A stretch of DNA of 64,000 nt, from the NCBI GenBank assembly GCA_964036665.1, contig OZ038527.1:6696001-6760000 (forward strand), in the 5' to 3' direction. Both the position numbers and the translations under genes were made by a program. The notes under the pieces are model-generated. The model had not been told where the DNA came from and made no database searches. It saw only the letters and a list, made by a program, of their open reading frames with translations. Of the stretch, positions 34,801 to 46,800 are shown in pieces (position 1 is the stretch's first letter; the number at the start of each line of letters is the position of its first letter). Source of the DNA: Gordius sp. MW1 (lineage: Eukaryota; Nematomorpha; Gordioida; Gordea; Gordiidae).

Positions 34801-37800
34801 CCCCCCCCCTCACCCCTGGTAAGAAAGAGGATAAAAAATTAGGGGGGGGCAAAACACCCCCCCCCCCCCCTGGTGAGAAAGAGGATAAAAAATTAAGGGG
34901 GGGGGGCAAAATAACGGGACAAATTTATAATATATTTAAATTTTTTAATCACCATTTTTGTATTAATATATGATTGAAAAATATTGATTAGCATTATATG
35001 GCAGCTACCAACTCTAATAGTAAGCTAAAATTGAATTTGCTAAAAACCATGTTTAGTTTAAAACGAGCCTGCTCAATACCACGGTTATATCAATCCTATC
35101 TGCCAAATGCCCGGTTACTTACATCTCTTACAACCAAGCAACCATGGTTGCCAGTGATAGCAACCGGGTTATTAAGCAGCATGTGCTGCTTAATAATGAT
35201 GGTAATGGTAGGAGATATGTGCCTATTACCAGGTTTAGCACTATACCAGCAGAACCCATTTAGCAGATTAACAACACTAATGTGCAGGCAAGCATTTTAA
35301 AAGTTCCGTTTTAGATTTTAAAATTTCAAGGTTCTTATGAAGAAAATTTAAAAGAGATTTTTCACCGCCAATGGGTGATCCCAAAAGGGATGTGTTTTCT
35401 CTCTCTAAAACTAAAAAAGTTTTAAAAATTGGAAAGTCAATAGTGTTGGAGGCCTGAAAGATTAACATTTTTTCGAGTTTAATTTAAGATTTAGAGTGGG
35501 TTCAAAATTTTTGATGATTTCTATAACTTTACTAATCTCCTCCGGGCGGCCACATAGGGTGGCGTCGTCGAGATACCAAACATTTAAATCGAGGGTACAC
35601 TGAGATGATGCCTCGACTTAATTATGAATGGCTAAACAAAATAAAGGAGGGCCTAATTTAATAAAGCAGGACTCGGTATGAATATTTTGAAGTGTGATCC
35701 GGCCAGCACAGCCGCCTTTAAGTCCGAAGCCGAGTTGATGAGAGCAGAGCTTGGCGGATAAGGAGGATTTTATGAGTTTGCATTAGATATGATACGGCGA
35801 AAACTTCCAATGGCAATGGGTCTACGAAGTTATCCGGTTTTTTAATGGCCATAAGTTTTGCACCGAATAAAATAGGGAGGATTTCATGAGGAAATTTTCC
35901 ATTAACAATAATATTACAAAAAGAAGTAATAGAATTTAAAAGAAGTTCAGTATTTAATTTAGTTAAGTTGAGTAAATCTTGTAGATATATTGGGCGCCAT
36001 CCGTCTAGTCCGGCTGAGGAGTCCAAAGGGAAGGAGTTAAGGGCTTCACGGAAGTCTGAAGACTCAAGCACTATTGATGATGGAGATGTGGGGTATTTAC
36101 TGGCTGAGGATGCTGGTAGATGTTTTTTATTAAGCTCCCTATAAGACCTATAACGTTTTCGCTCTTATTGGAGCCTATCAGTATGCAATAGAAAATTAAA
36201 CTGAGATTGCCGCATCGTTTGTCTCTTATCATTTTCGAGTCACTGCTAAAAAAGATAGGGATATATATAATAGTTCAAATTAGTCTCTAATTAAAATTGC
36301 CTATAGATGGCGCTAATAATAGTATTCTTTTAATTTACTGCGGCACTCCTGAAAGGGGTTATTATTATTATCTTCTGATTTATATCCTAAACCCGCAATT
36401 TTTAACTAATTTCTAATATAATATAACTATAAGTTTAGTAGGCATGAAAGGAATATTCAGTTGTTGCTGCTGGTGATAATTGAATAAATCCTTTTCTTAT
36501 ATTTTGGAAATAATATAGGTGTGTGAATGATAATTAATGCTTCAGGTCTAGAATGGGTTTATAAATTGATAAGTCCCTTTTTAATAAAGTTTATAATTTT
36601 TTGATCTGATCATAAACATCAGCTGATTCATTTTCTAAAGTGTGCGTGCTCGCGTTTGGAATTGAAGTAGTTAGCAATTTAAAACCACTACCTACCAGCA
36701 ATTTTATTGGATAAAAAAATAATAAAATTTAAATATATAGGATTTTATAACCATATACGACTAGTCAACGTTACAATTAACATTCCATATACTAAACTAT
36801 TTTATTTTGACTGGTGAGCTTCGTAAAATCGGGTTTTATAATGCTGCGATAGCATAAGGATGCATTAGTTATTAATCTTCTAATGTTGAAATTATAATAA
36901 TAGTAAATGTTCATAACTTTTAAATTGTCCTAAATAATATGTTATCCAAAATTTGCTATTTAAAGGATATAAAGTAGGTGATTAAAGTGTGCTATATACC
37001 ATTTTGGCGATCGTGGGATTATAAGTGGTTTTTGTGCAGTAAATAACTGCCCTGAAAATAAAAATTGATATAACATTGCCCTATAGCTTTTTTATACCAC
37101 ATATTTTTGTGTAAATATATAAACTCGGGCCTTCGGCCCTCGTGGGAAGGGGGAGAAGGGAAGGGAAGAGGGGAAGGGAAGGGGGGACGACTCATCTGTA
37201 CTTCGTATAAATGTATCATATTTGCTATGCAATTTATGGGCGAGAAAGGTGGGAAGGGGCGAGAATGCCTATAGGGGGGTATTAAATGACTAATGATTAA
37301 TTAATTATTTATACAAATTTTTCATTATAGGCAAAATGTAATAAAGGCAAAATGTAATATAGGCAAGGGTTAGGGTTAGATTTAGTGTTTGCATCTAGTT
37401 GCGTATTACATTAGTTTTTATGGCCTTTAGAGATTATGGGTCTAACAAACATTATATTCTAAAACAACATGTTAAGAATTTGCAGAATTGTTGGGAGAAA
37501 TTTTTTGTTGAATTTGAACAATTTTTAATTAAAAAAATCAAAAATTTGGCCAATGGTCACTTTTTCTCTATTGGTCAGTACCAACAGATACTCTATAAGT
37601 CAATTATAGCCAAAAAAACAGAAAAAAAAATTTTGATGCTCACTTTGGCCAATGGTCATTTTTTTCCATTGGTCAGCAGCCAGCACACGGTAAAAGTGGA
37701 TATAAATTCATAAGAGTAAAAAAAACGAAAAAAAAATTTTCGAATCACATTTTGGCCAATGGTCATTTTTTTCCATTGGTCAGCAGCCAGGACACGGTAA

Positions 37801-40800
37801 AAGTGGATATAAATTCATAATAGTCAAAAAAAAACGAAAAAAAAATTTTTGAATCACATTTTGGCCAATGGTCATTTTATTCCATTGGTCAGCAGTCAGC
37901 GGACGGCCAAAAAGTCATAATAGCAATGGTAGGAGCAGGAACAATCATAATAGTCAAAAAAAAAACGAAAAAAATAATTTCGATTCACATTTTGGCCAAT
38001 GGTCATTTTTTCCATCGGTCAGGAGCCAGCGGACGGCCAAAAAGTCATAATAGCAATGGTAGTAACAGGAACAATCATAATAGTCAAAAAAAAACGAAAA
38101 AATAAACTCGGATTCACATTTTGGCCAATGGTCATTTTTTTCATTGGTCAGCAGCCAACGGACGGCCAAAAAGTCTTATTATCAATGATAGTAACAAGAA
38201 CAATCATAAGAATAAGAGTCATAAAAAACTCCGGGATTCTAACCCAAAAACTAGTTAAATTGCATAGCATTTAAAAGTAAACAACTTTTATTTATGTTTA
38301 TTATATAACATTGGTCAGCAGCCAGCGGACGGCCAAAAAGTCATAATAGCAATGGTAGAAAGGAACAATCATAATAGTAAAAAAAAAACGAAAATAATAA
38401 TTTCGATTCACATTTTGGCCAATGGTCATTTTTTTCATTGGGCAGCAGCCAGCGGACGGCCAAAAATTCTTATTATCAATGATAGTAACAAGAACAATCA
38501 TAAGAGTCAAAAAAACTCCGGGATTCTAACCCCAAAACTAGTTAAATTGCATAGCAATTAAAAAGTAAACAACTTTTATTTATGTTTATTATATAACTAG
38601 TTAAATCGCATAGCATTAAAAGTAAACAACTTTTATCTAAAAAACTAGTTAAATTGCATAGCAATTAAAAGTAAACAACTTTTATTTATGTTTATTATAT
38701 AACTAGTTAAATTGCATAGCATTAAAAGTAAACAACTTTTATCTATGTTTATTATATAATAGATAATTTAACAAATCTTATATATAACACACCGAGGGAG
38801 ATAGAGATGAGGGGTGGGGCACCTCTTATGCATTAATTTAAAAAATAACACAGCGAGGGAGATAGAGATGAGGGGTGGGGCACCTCTTTCTCATGTATTA
38901 ATTTAAAAAAGCGATAACCTAATATACCCACTGCAAATAGATAGGAGGGTAACGGACGGACAACGGACGGACGGACGGACGGACGGACGGACAACAAAAA
39001 ACGAGCCCATAAATTGCATAGCAATTAAAACCATCTTATTGCTAATACTCTACCTTGAAATTTAAAAGAAATTGATAGAATTAGTTAATAAAAAATATTT
39101 GGCGACATTACATAGATTAGTCATTAATATAAATTTTTTGAGATAAACTAGGCAAAGCTAAATGAACAACTTTACACCTAATTAATTAAAATATAAAAAA
39201 ATTATAGTTAGAAAAAACTTGTGATGGAGATAGGCAAAATAAATAATGTGAACTTTTGTGGGGAGGCAGCTGCCCCATCCTGCTTCTTGCTGCCTATGTA
39301 CATTCTAGAGGAATAATTATTTATTATAAAAAATATTTAATCGTAGGACGAGAAAATGGAAAAGACGATGATTTGACCCCCAACGATTTTAGGAATATAT
39401 TCTCAGGGAGGGACGAAAGCGTGGATGAAATTGCCAAACGAGCTTTTGCCGCTTTACGTGTTACTTCTCGATTGGCTAGAGAGTATATTTACAATGATAT
39501 TAAATAATAATAAGTTTCATAAAAAAACAAATTTAAAATATTAAAACGAACAAAACTTTGAATGTTATGTATTCGTGTTTGCCATATATTTTTAATATAT
39601 ATGTCAGGGAAATCAATCTATTTATTGGCTTTGCGTCCTGTATATTTTTGAACAAATTAGTCTTTTTGAATTTATTTCTCTCTAGCATGAATTTATTATT
39701 ATTATAGATATTTTGAAATACACACTTTCTTAACTTCTGTAGTATAGGGGAGACCGGGGACTAAATAGCCATAAAAAATTAAATCTCGTTATAAAAAAAT
39801 TAAACATTATTTTTTCAAATTTTTTGTTAACATACAACCAAAAACAGTATAAGTGTAAAAAACAAAATTTTGTCGTGGCTACTTATAGCCCCCAAAAAAA
39901 CGTTTTCCTTCTATAAACATAAAAAAACATTCACTCATACCTTATATGGTTTATATTGCAATGTTTTATGATTATTATTTTTTTAAAAATATTTGAGAAG
40001 ATAAAAGTAACCCAGGTCTACTACTAGCCCGGGCTCTCCTACTTTCTAGTCAGCACAAATAAAATTATTTTAACGTTTATAAAACATGGAATTTATTTAT
40101 TTATTCTCTTCTGGCTAATGTTAAACAAAAATTATGGTTCGAGAACTTAATTGTGAAATTATCCCTTACCCGAGCCTGATGTTTTATATATTGTCTAAGC
40201 CCAGCATATAAATTTTTGAGTATTGATCAGATCCGAGCTCGCATTTATTTTTATCGCGATTTTTAAGCAAAATTTACATTAAAATTTTTTCTTCTTATAA
40301 ATATATATATAATAGGACTTATTATTGATAGGTAGTTTGAAACAAGAATATGTATAAATGAGTGATTCATTTATAAGGTTATAAAAAAATCATCAATCGA
40401 GTTATGTATAATTGACAATTTTATATTATAAATGGTTTAAAATAAATATTTTTTTGAGATATATACATATAATACTTTTTATAGTTCCAAACAACTAAAT
40501 GTCTATAGACAGGTAGGAGGGGCCTCTGAATAACCTTTGCTTTTGTTCTAATAGGGTTGGGCTAATTTATAAAATTTATAGTTAATAGTTATCTAGCTAA
40601 GGTTTTTTCAAATCGGGGGCCCCGGGCTGGCCCACTCGAGGTCTAATTACACTGGACAACAAATAATGGTCTTGTGTAAATAACCGGGAAACGGTCAACA
40701 TATTCCGATAGAGTTTTTTGTGGTGAACACAAATATGTTTTTCGTTGTTTTCCTATACGTCAAGTTTTTTAGATATTTCGATTCAAAGTTGCGAAAATGA

Positions 40801-43800
40801 CCGTTTTTGACCCTTTTCGACGCTCAATAGAGCGATATTGAATGGCTAAAAAAAAAATTTTAAACCTCTAAGTGGTAGAACCAACTTAGGGTAAAACATT
40901 GAAAAATGATTTTTTCCCCTATTGTTTTTACTTTTTAATATATATCAAAAATGCAATTAGTCCCTATGCGAAATCGCGGCTTCCTTTGAGCCTCCCTCCC
41001 TCTCTATCTAATTGGCTTATATGCTTATATAACACTATACCCTTAGTGCATGTAAGTGATTGATGAGTGTGGTGGGTGCAAGATTAGTGGGTTAATACGA
41101 ACTATTCCTACTACTACGCCTGTCATCCTCCCTCTCTACTAGAGGAATAGCTCGTATTACGCCACTACTTTTACATACCCCCACCCCCACATCATCCATC
41201 AATCACTCACATGCACCAAAAGTATAGTGTTATAAACCCAATTAGATAGAGAGGGAGGGAGGGAGGCTCAAAAGATGCCGCTTCGCATAGGGATTAATTG
41301 AAATTTAATATATTGGAAAAAGTAAAAACAATAGGGGAAAAAATCATTTTTCAATGTTTTGCACTAAGTTGGTTCTACCACTTAGAGGTTTAAAAATTTT
41401 TTTTTAGCCATTCAATATCGCTCTATTGAGCGTCAAAAAGGGTCAAAAACAGTCATTTTCGTAACTTTGAATCGAAATATCTAAAAAACTTGACGTATAG
41501 GAAAAAAATGAAAAACATATTTGTGATCACCACAAAAAACTCTATCGGAATATGTTGACCGTTTCCCGGTTATTTTTTTTTGTAGACCAGTGTTATTTGC
41601 CTAACCGTGCCCAAGGGCTCGACCTACAGAACTGTACTTATCATTTCTATTGCAATACTAAATAAGGCTAATTATGTTAAATCTAACACGTCTATACAAG
41701 TCGTATTAATGTCATCCCTTTAGCTTATACGTGTTTTATTTATATTAGTCGTCATATGGGCGGAACCAGGGGTGATTCAAAAATTCTTCAAAATGTAATA
41801 TAATTATGACTAAAATTCCTAAAAATTTTCATTTTGCCTCCTAAATCATTTTGCCCCCCTCTAAGTCCAATCCTGGCTACGCCCATGAGTCGTCAATATA
41901 TTATTACTTGCTATATTTTGTTAACATCAATGAAAACATTTATATTTTACTCCGTTGCCTCGCAACGTAGGAAGAACATTAGTAAAAACGAGGTTGCTGG
42001 CCGCATGGCTACCCTTCAGCTACCCGAGGAGATACTGCAAACCCTTTGTCCGGATTCTTACAGATCTGCTGGTAAAAACATAGACTTACCCGAGGAGGGC
42101 CCAATATATCGCGAAGCCGATGGTACTTATAATAATCCGTTGGATGGTGGTTTGGGAAAATCTCAATCTCCTTTTCACCGCTTATTACCACCAGAATTTT
42201 CTGACGGTAAATTTCGGGTTTTTATAAAAAAAACATTATAAACTTTGAACAAAAAAATTATCGGTACTTCAGACAATAAATCGGGGCATATTAAAAAGAA
42301 GCTTAGTTTTCCCGACAAATTCTTGTAAACTTAACAAATTCGGTGAGTACAGTAATTAAACATAGATTGAGGACCATGTGCGAATCTAGGTTTAAAAAAT
42401 TGTTGTTTTCACTTGGTTAGGTTTAATTTTTTGCTAAGAGACGCACTTTTGTTTGAATTTTAGAAAAATTTATATTATATTTTGGTGTACAATAAATAAG
42501 TCGTTTTCATTGAAACCATAACTAAATATATAAGAATTGCAAAATTTGTCATTAAACTCGATAAATTAAGCGTGATTAATATGACCTAACTATAAATTAC
42601 TCATTTTTAACATATTTCTGAATAAAAACCCTAAAATATGTTACTTTCAGACACGTTATTATAAACATCAAATGTATTATAAACTAGGAATTGAAAGTTT
42701 TCGCATGGGATCTGATGGAAGCCCCTTACCTAATGCCAGAACGATTAGCTTGCTGATTCACTCTGAACCTAAAAAACCAACCCAACTTTCAGAATTTCGA
42801 GATATTTCCTTATTCACGACGCAGTGGGCACAATTCTTGATTCATGATTTTACACTTACTCCTCTGTCCAAAGGTTTTTACCAAATGTCATTTATAACAG
42901 AGATTGTTTAAATAAAAAAATTAGATTTATTTTTGTTGATAAGAAAACATTTTTTCCGAAGGTGACAATTTATAAACAAAAAAAGAAAGCCAGTAAAGAG
43001 TTAAATAAGATTTAAAGAGTTCCAGATTAGTCTCTAATCAAAGATACTATGATCAATTAAGAATTTCTATTTTATTTTTAAATACTGATAGAGTATCTTA
43101 ATTTTAGTTTATTGCGAGTTGCACGGCACGAATAAATTATTGTAGGCCAATTCAGGAGCTATCAATGTTTTGTACTCCGCTGCAAAAGCAAAATCATTTA
43201 CCCAAGCTTATAGAAATGCCTTATATCGCGAAAACTAACAAATCCAAATGCACAGATGAAGAATTATACTAAAAACTTGTTATCTATCCAAATGAGATTC
43301 TCTGTTTAAGAAGTGCATTTCGGTCCACATAGGACTATTATCCAGGACAAAAAATAACGTAGTTGCATATTTCAAATGCATTTTTTATTATATATATATA
43401 GTGGGTAGATCGAAATGTTGCATCCCCGAAAACGAATTAAATCCCAATTGCGCTCCAATTCCAATTTTTCCCAACGATCCTTTTTATTCTAGCTTCGGAT
43501 TGTCTTGTATGGAATTTACGAGATCGAGCCCTGCCTTCAGACAAGACTGTACTTTGGGTAATTTTTGCAAATTACTTTTTTTTAATGTTTTTTAAAAAAC
43601 TGAGCTTATACTCACTCTATGGGGCTCTTCTAATCATCGAATTTTACTTAGGCTGTCGCCAGAGAACATTACGATGTTCTCAATTGATTTTTGAAATAAT
43701 TGCTAATAAATATTATTAAATTGATTGCAAATTACTTTTTTTTAATGTTTTTTAAATAAATGAGCTTATACTCTATGGGGCTCTTCTAATCACAGAATTT

Positions 43801-46800
43801 TACTTAGGCTGTCGCCAGAGAACATTGCGATGTTCTCATTAATTTTTGAATTAATTGCTAATAAATATTATTAAATTGATTGCAAATTACTTTTTTTTAA
43901 TGTTTTTTAAATAAATGAGCTTATACTCTATGGGGCTCTTCTAATCATCGAATTTTACTTAGGCTGTCGCCAGAGAACATTGCGATGTTCTCATTAATTT
44001 TTGAATTAATTGCTAATAAATATTATTAAATTGATCTTATAAACCAGATTTACTAGATATTTAACAGCCTTTATATAAGATAAAGCAAGAATATGAATTT
44101 TCCTAACTATTGCAATAAAACATTCATGAAATAAGTAATAACAGATTAGGGTTGATAACAAATTCATATCTAATACAGTTAAAACTTATGAGGGGAAAAA
44201 AAATTTGATAGGAAATTAGAATTAATCATTAAGATTAAACAGTGGAAACTAAAGTTTTTGTGTTCATTTTTAGGACCAAAAGAGGCACTGAATCAAGTGA
44301 CGGCTTACCTCGATGCCTCTGTAATATACGGATCGACTCAAAATACCCAGAATCTCTTAAGGTCTTTTCGATATGGTAATCATGTCCTTTTTGAAATATC
44401 AAAATGATACTTTTCCTAATTATATGTAACGAGAATTTAATTTATTAGTTTGGAAAAAACGTAATGTTGAAAACTTTTTGACGCTGCTTAAAATGAGCTT
44501 AAGCTATTTGAAATGGTAATTGTATTTATATTTTATAGGTATACTATTTATTTTTGTAGTGATAAGCACTCTAATAAGATCGAATTGGCCATCGAGCTCG
44601 TTCTTGATATTTAATGGAACTAAAATAAATAAATATGAGAATGATTTTTCTTTCCAATTATGGTCTTAAATATTTTGCCCTAATTATATTATCAACATAT
44701 AACGCTCGATTTAATACCACTTACAGTCTTCCCAAAGGTAGAGCAATGCTCCGAATTGTAATTATTGAGCACTTTTATGTAATAGTTTACGCTCAAACTA
44801 TTTTAAAACCTTAATGAATCAAAGTAATCACCTATTAAATTTAAATTTCACGCGATCTAACATTAAACTATTTTAAAACCTAATGAATCAAAGTAACCCA
44901 GGCGCATTGCCAAGATTTTCACGAGGGGGGAGAAATCTGGCAAAAAAAAATTTTACAACGCATTTGTCAAAAATTAAATTAAATCAAATCAAATTAGATG
45001 TATATTATATTATGTTTCTAGGTTTTTACAAGTGTCTTAAAGTCTTTGATGTAACTAAACTATAATGTATTTTAACCCATTTAATTTAGTTATTAATCAA
45101 AACGGGGGGGGGGGGAATTTCCCGTTCTCCCCCCCCCCCCCTCATTTACGCCACTGAAGTAATCATCTATTAAATTTAAATTTTCATGCGATCTAACATT
45201 ATTATAACTTTCCTAATTTTGGCTTAAGAGCTATTAATAATGAAGACACAACCAAAATAACATTTTGATAATAATAGTTATTATATTGGTTAAAAATATT
45301 TTAGGGGAATTAAAAGTCAGGGACAAAATATTCTTTGATGATGAATATGATTTTCTGCCTCTCAATCCTAACGGAACTCAGAGAGGATGCGTGGATGAAT
45401 TATGCTATATGGCAGGTTTCATTGATTATAAATTTTATAATTAAATGAGCCCATAATTTTACGGTTTGTCAATCATATTCTCTTGAAGAACTTTAACATA
45501 TAGTCTAAATTTAGAAATTTAAATATTTCTGATATTTTTTTGAATCTCATAGGTGATGTGCGTGTTAATGAAAATCCAAGTTTGACAGCAATACACGTTT
45601 TATGGCTGAGAGAACACAATCGCATAGCGAGAATTTTACAAGATATAAATCCGTATTGGGACGATGAAAAAGTCTTTCAAGTTGCGTCTTTTATTGTTAT
45701 AGTGTTCTAGATTTTTTTAACTTCTAAGGGTCCTAATATATTAATTACGTTTTTTCCTATTTTGAGTGTGAACAATGTCGTTATATACACTCTTATTAAA
45801 GATGTGATTAAAAATTCTAAAAATCATCTTAATACACTTCCTAAATTTATTTATCTTTTGCCCACCTAAAACCTTGTTACGCTAGTTTGAGAGATTGAAA
45901 TTTACAACTGAGCAGAGTACAGTTAGTTAACTGAACATTTTATTTTTTACTAGGTACATTTACATAATCCTTAAAATATTTTACTGACCATTTTCAAATT
46001 TGTAACTGAGCGTTTAAATAAAATCCATTTTAAAATAGTTTAGGTCCTGTTTCAAAGTGATTTCTACATTCACAAATAAGAGGGTTGAAAAAGCTATAGA
46101 AAACCATCCCCCTTAATTTTTATATAATATGCTTTTAATTTTAATTGTTACTTATATTAGGTGCCATATTTACAAGATCTTATAACTCGCTTTTTTACAA
46201 AGCAAATCTGACTAATGGGCGTAAATGAGAATTTTTCTTTTTTTTAATGTAAATTTTTGTAAAAATTGGAAAAAATTAGTGTTTCGCCCTTCTCCCCTAA
46301 TTGAAATTGGCGACCTTTTTTTTTTTGCTCTCACTCAGTCTCGGCGAATATTTTTTGCTCGCCCCCCCCCCCCTAATCCGAAAGCTGGCTACGCCCATGC
46401 TGACTAAGTATAGCAATCCTCAGTTTTGATTGCTATATAATTCGATTTTTATCGTTTGCATTAATTTGGAAAACTTGATATTTACTTTAATATGTTAATT
46501 TTATTTAATATAAAAATTCATAGTAATTTAAATAATGAATGGTTGGTTTCTGAATTTTATATGAGAATTGGTAAGATAAATATGAGCATAGAATTAAGGA
46601 TATTCCATGGGTAAAACTCAAAAATATTAAATAAAAACTAAGCAGAAATTCAAGAGGATCGTTTTATTTGTGTAAATTTATCAAGCCCTCCTTCTAGACT
46701 GGTTTTTTTATCCCATAAACTATCTGTAAAAGACAAAAGTATATTAATTACTTAAAATATTAGGAAACCCGGCGATTTGTTACAGCTGAATACCAGCACA

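Larger units (their letters stand above)
31049..35279. mobile_element. 4.2-kb foldback element, hAT-like, perfect 8-bp duplication
   Basis: Ends TAGTGTTGTTAA and TTAACAACACTA, flanked by atgtgcag at 31041-31048 and 35280-35287. The layout is an outer inverted repeat of about 360 bp, a minisatellite array, a non-repetitive centre (32338-32730), a longer inverted array, and the outer repeat again. No transposase is encoded. The 8-bp duplication and TAGNG ends indicate mobilisation by a hAT transposase. It is inserted in the reverse-transcriptase pseudogene, whose coding sequence resumes exactly after one copy of the duplication. The design, with long inverted arms made of tandem repeats, is that of Foldback/Galileo-type elements. 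Confidence 0.93.
30000..36130 (-). pseudogene. Decayed retroelement: reverse transcriptase plus PD-(D/E)XK-like C-terminal region, split by an insertion
   Basis: Reads on the minus strand from about 36130. Segment 36071-35720 has [16 protein letters not shown] and [17 protein letters not shown]; near 35560 comes the RT active site [12 protein letters not shown]. After the foldback element the frame continues at 31040 ([16 protein letters not shown]), with [20 protein letters not shown] at about 30840, a Cys cluster (SNCRKC) near 30445, and [10 protein letters not shown] followed by LKWDFTC near 30240-30190, which resembles a restriction-like endonuclease. Several stops and frame changes make it inactive. 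It resembles a non-LTR-type retroelement family common in invertebrates; I cannot name the clade. Confidence 0.78.

Noticed and set aside
17581-34906. CRISPR-like or satellite-type regulatory array
   Set aside because: The repeats are contiguous, without unique spacers, in a eukaryotic genome, and paired in inverted orientation as element arms.
37364-37376. gggttagggttag as telomere repeat
   Set aside because: Only two units, by chance or element-internal; the arthropod telomere unit would be ttagg.
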